A model generated the notes under the pieces. The model did no database searches, was not told where the DNA came from, and saw only the letters and a program-made list of their open reading frames with translations. Position numbers and translations under genes: made by a program. From UBA6921 sp031363085 (lineage in GTDB: Bacteria > Pseudomonadota > Gammaproteobacteria > SG8-11): DNA of 7,934 bases. How positions within the stretch are numbered: the first letter of the stretch is position 1; every line of letters starts with the position of its first letter. The stretch spans positions 1 through 7,934 of the forward strand of contig JANLTU010000131.1 in assembly GCA_031363085.1 (NCBI GenBank), given 5' to 3'. Below are positions 7,040 to 7,934 of the stretch, piece after piece.

Positions 7040-7579
7040 ATGCAGGAATTACTATTTACTTTCGCAAAGCTAGTTGCCGCAGGCAACTATCCTGTTTTGA
7101 TCAGCACCATTACTCTAATTGCCTCATTGAGCATGCGTAACGCGCATCTTTCAGATCGCAGTAGAAGTGTGGTCGATGAAATGCTCTATAAGCTAAAAGA
7201 CGCTGAACCAGCCCTGAAGGAGTCTCGCTACAATTCGCTTAGCCAACAAAACGTAAAATTTGTTGAACGATACATTCGCACATGCAGGGCGATTGGGTCA
7301 GCGATATTTTCTCTATTATCATTTGCAGTCACTATGACCTGTGTGACCGTTTTTGAAAAGACAGCCTCGACATCTGTGCCAAGTACCCCCAGCGATTTTT
7401 TATACTATTACGTGGCAATACTATTCGCACTCTTTGGTTTGGTTGCCTTCACGTTTAGCTTATTAGCCACTTTTAGTGAGTTCAGAGACGGTCCAACAAC
7501 GCTGAAATGGAACGATCAAATATTTCAAGAAGCTGAAAGAAAAAACGGCAAACAACCAGAGCGCCGCCCATGGGAGTAA
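7040..7579 (+). CDS. Small membrane protein, possibly DUF2721 family
   Basis: The protein is 179 residues with about three hydrophobic segments: about 17-33, 84-105 and 120-145. Between the first two is a charged, probably cytoplasmic stretch (34-80) rich in Arg, Asp, Glu and Lys. The C-terminal tail (146-179) is hydrophilic and charged. The layout, including a short first helix followed by an arginine-containing turn and a tail after the last helix, resembles DUF2721 membrane proteins, whose function is unknown. This is recognition by eye and not certain. The start is supported by AGAGGA. Base composition differs from the neighbours: hand counts give 25/60 GC at 7081-7140 and 23/60 at 7381-7440, against 36/60 in epmA at 6121-6180. 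The gene lies between two copies of the same palindromic repeat. Both points suggest acquisition separate from the efp cluster. No partner gene is visible in the window. Confidence 0.75.
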   Translation: MQELLFTFAKLVAAGNYPVLISTITLIASLSMRNAHLSDRSRSVVDEMLYKLKDAEPALKESRYNSLSQQNVKFVERYIRTCRAIGSAIFSLLSFAVTMTCVTVFEKTASTSVPSTPSDFLYYYVAILFALFGLVAFTFSLLATFSEFRDGPTTLKWNDQIFQEAERKNGKQPERRPWE

Positions 7580-7645
7580 TTCCTGAGCCCATCTCTGAAT
7601 GAAATACTTCCCTAATCCACGTGTAATCCGGTGAAGTTTTAGGAT

Positions 7646-7723
7646 GGAGGTCAGGCTTGCGGTATTGTATTTTGTCTTTCTTTGAATGCTACGAAAAATT
7701 ACAATTAATCAAGCCAGACCCCA
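7646..7723. repeat. Palindromic element C, different from copies A and B
   Basis: The left arm GGTCAGGCTTG (7649-7659) matches the reverse complement of the right arm CAAGCCAGACC (7710-7720) at 10 of 11 positions. Similarity goes on inwards through AT-rich sequence (TATTGTATTTT against TAATTGTAATTTT). The left arm is preceded by GGAG and the right arm ends in CCCC. Such GGAG/GTAG-led imperfect palindromes resemble the REP sequences associated with RAYT transposases, but I cannot verify a family. It lies 12 bp from copy B. Confidence 0.6.
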
Positions 7724-7735
7724 TTCACTGGCATT

Positions 7736-7836
7736 GGGGAGCGTCCCAATGTTGGCAAGTTAAGGGCGCACCTCGTGTGTCGGCGCGTCGGTCCCGTCGC
7801 GCCTCTGCGAATCCATTATTGGGTAGCGTCCCCTTT
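7736..7836. repeat. Palindromic repeat element, copy B (partly decayed)
   Basis: This is a second copy of the element at 6898-7013, in the same orientation. The stretch 7757-7784 is identical to 6923-6950 (28 bp). The motif GGGNAGCGTCCC is again present twice, at 7736-7747 and 7821-7832. Compared with copy A it lacks one base near the left end and about 11 bases of the right inner arm (the CTTAACTTAC region), so the long palindrome can no longer close fully. The left end forms its own hairpin, CATTGGG (7732-7738) with CCCAATG (7745-7751). Confidence 0.8.
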
Positions 7837-7893
7837 CTTTAGTTGTTAGAGGGACGTTCTGATCATCGCAGTGTGGCAAAACTAACGGCTTAC

Positions 7894-7925
7894 TTTGCTA
7901 CCGGTTCGACTACACCTGTAGCAAA
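7894..7925. repeat. Hairpin-forming inverted repeat at the window edge
   Basis: TTTGCTAC (7894-7901) pairs perfectly with GTAGCAAA (7918-7925). After one C/T mismatch, GGT (7903-7905) pairs with ACC (7914-7916), giving 12-nt arms with 11 pairs and an 8-nt loop. No T-run follows on the plus strand, so a Rho-independent terminator is not supported in that direction. It may belong to a gene or element beyond the window. Confidence 0.55.
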
Positions 7926-7934
7926 TACTATCAA

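Larger units (their letters stand above)
7580..7934. other. Gene-free, repeat-rich right end
   Basis: I see no credible gene in these 355 bases. They hold, in order, an unassigned stretch (7580-7645), palindrome C (7646-7723), repeat copy B (7736-7836), a short flank containing TAGAGGGA, and a hairpin (7894-7925) near the window edge. A 61-codon open frame at 7657-7842 lies across two of these palindromes and is not supported. Confidence 0.6.

Noticed and set aside
7657..7842. 61-codon open frame near the right end
   Set aside because: It runs through palindromes C and B, has no supported ribosome site, and reads as repeat sequence.

Overview
The window looks like chromosomal DNA of a gammaproteobacterium. 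The basis is the EpmB/EF-P/EpmA beta-lysylation set together with a FimX-type c-di-GMP receptor, in generally GC-rich sequence. No genus can be named from the sequence alone.

Layout. Three genes lie on the minus strand, in transcription order: epmB (5251-4226), a 626-residue protein with a PilZ-like C-terminal half (4130-2250), and a FimX-type REC-PAS-GGDEF-EAL protein (2153-66). The gaps are 95 and 96 bp. The last two genes both start with GTG. Divergently from epmB, across an 89-bp spacer with a perfect small palindrome, efp (5341-5910) runs on the plus strand. It overlaps epmA (5910-6893) by one base (TAATG).

How they work together. EpmB makes (R)-beta-lysine from lysine, EpmA attaches it to Lys34 of EF-P, and modified EF-P rescues ribosomes stalled at polyproline. 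The complete modification pathway sits in about 2.7 kb. The two downstream minus-strand genes look like a c-di-GMP sensing pair. The FimX-type protein has lost key residues of its receiver, cyclase and phosphodiesterase domains, so it is probably a pure receptor, as FimX is in type IV pilus control. Its neighbour has an NxSxxG motif and PilZ-like strands but no clear RxxxR motif.

The right end (6894-7934) differs. A visibly AT-richer gene for a 179-residue membrane protein, possibly DUF2721-like, lies between two copies of a roughly 100-116 bp palindromic element. A third palindrome of different sequence and a separate 12-nt-arm hairpin lie in the gene-free 355 bp at the end. This looks like an accessory insertion next to a housekeeping cluster. 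I saw no rRNA, tRNA, CRISPR array or transposase gene.
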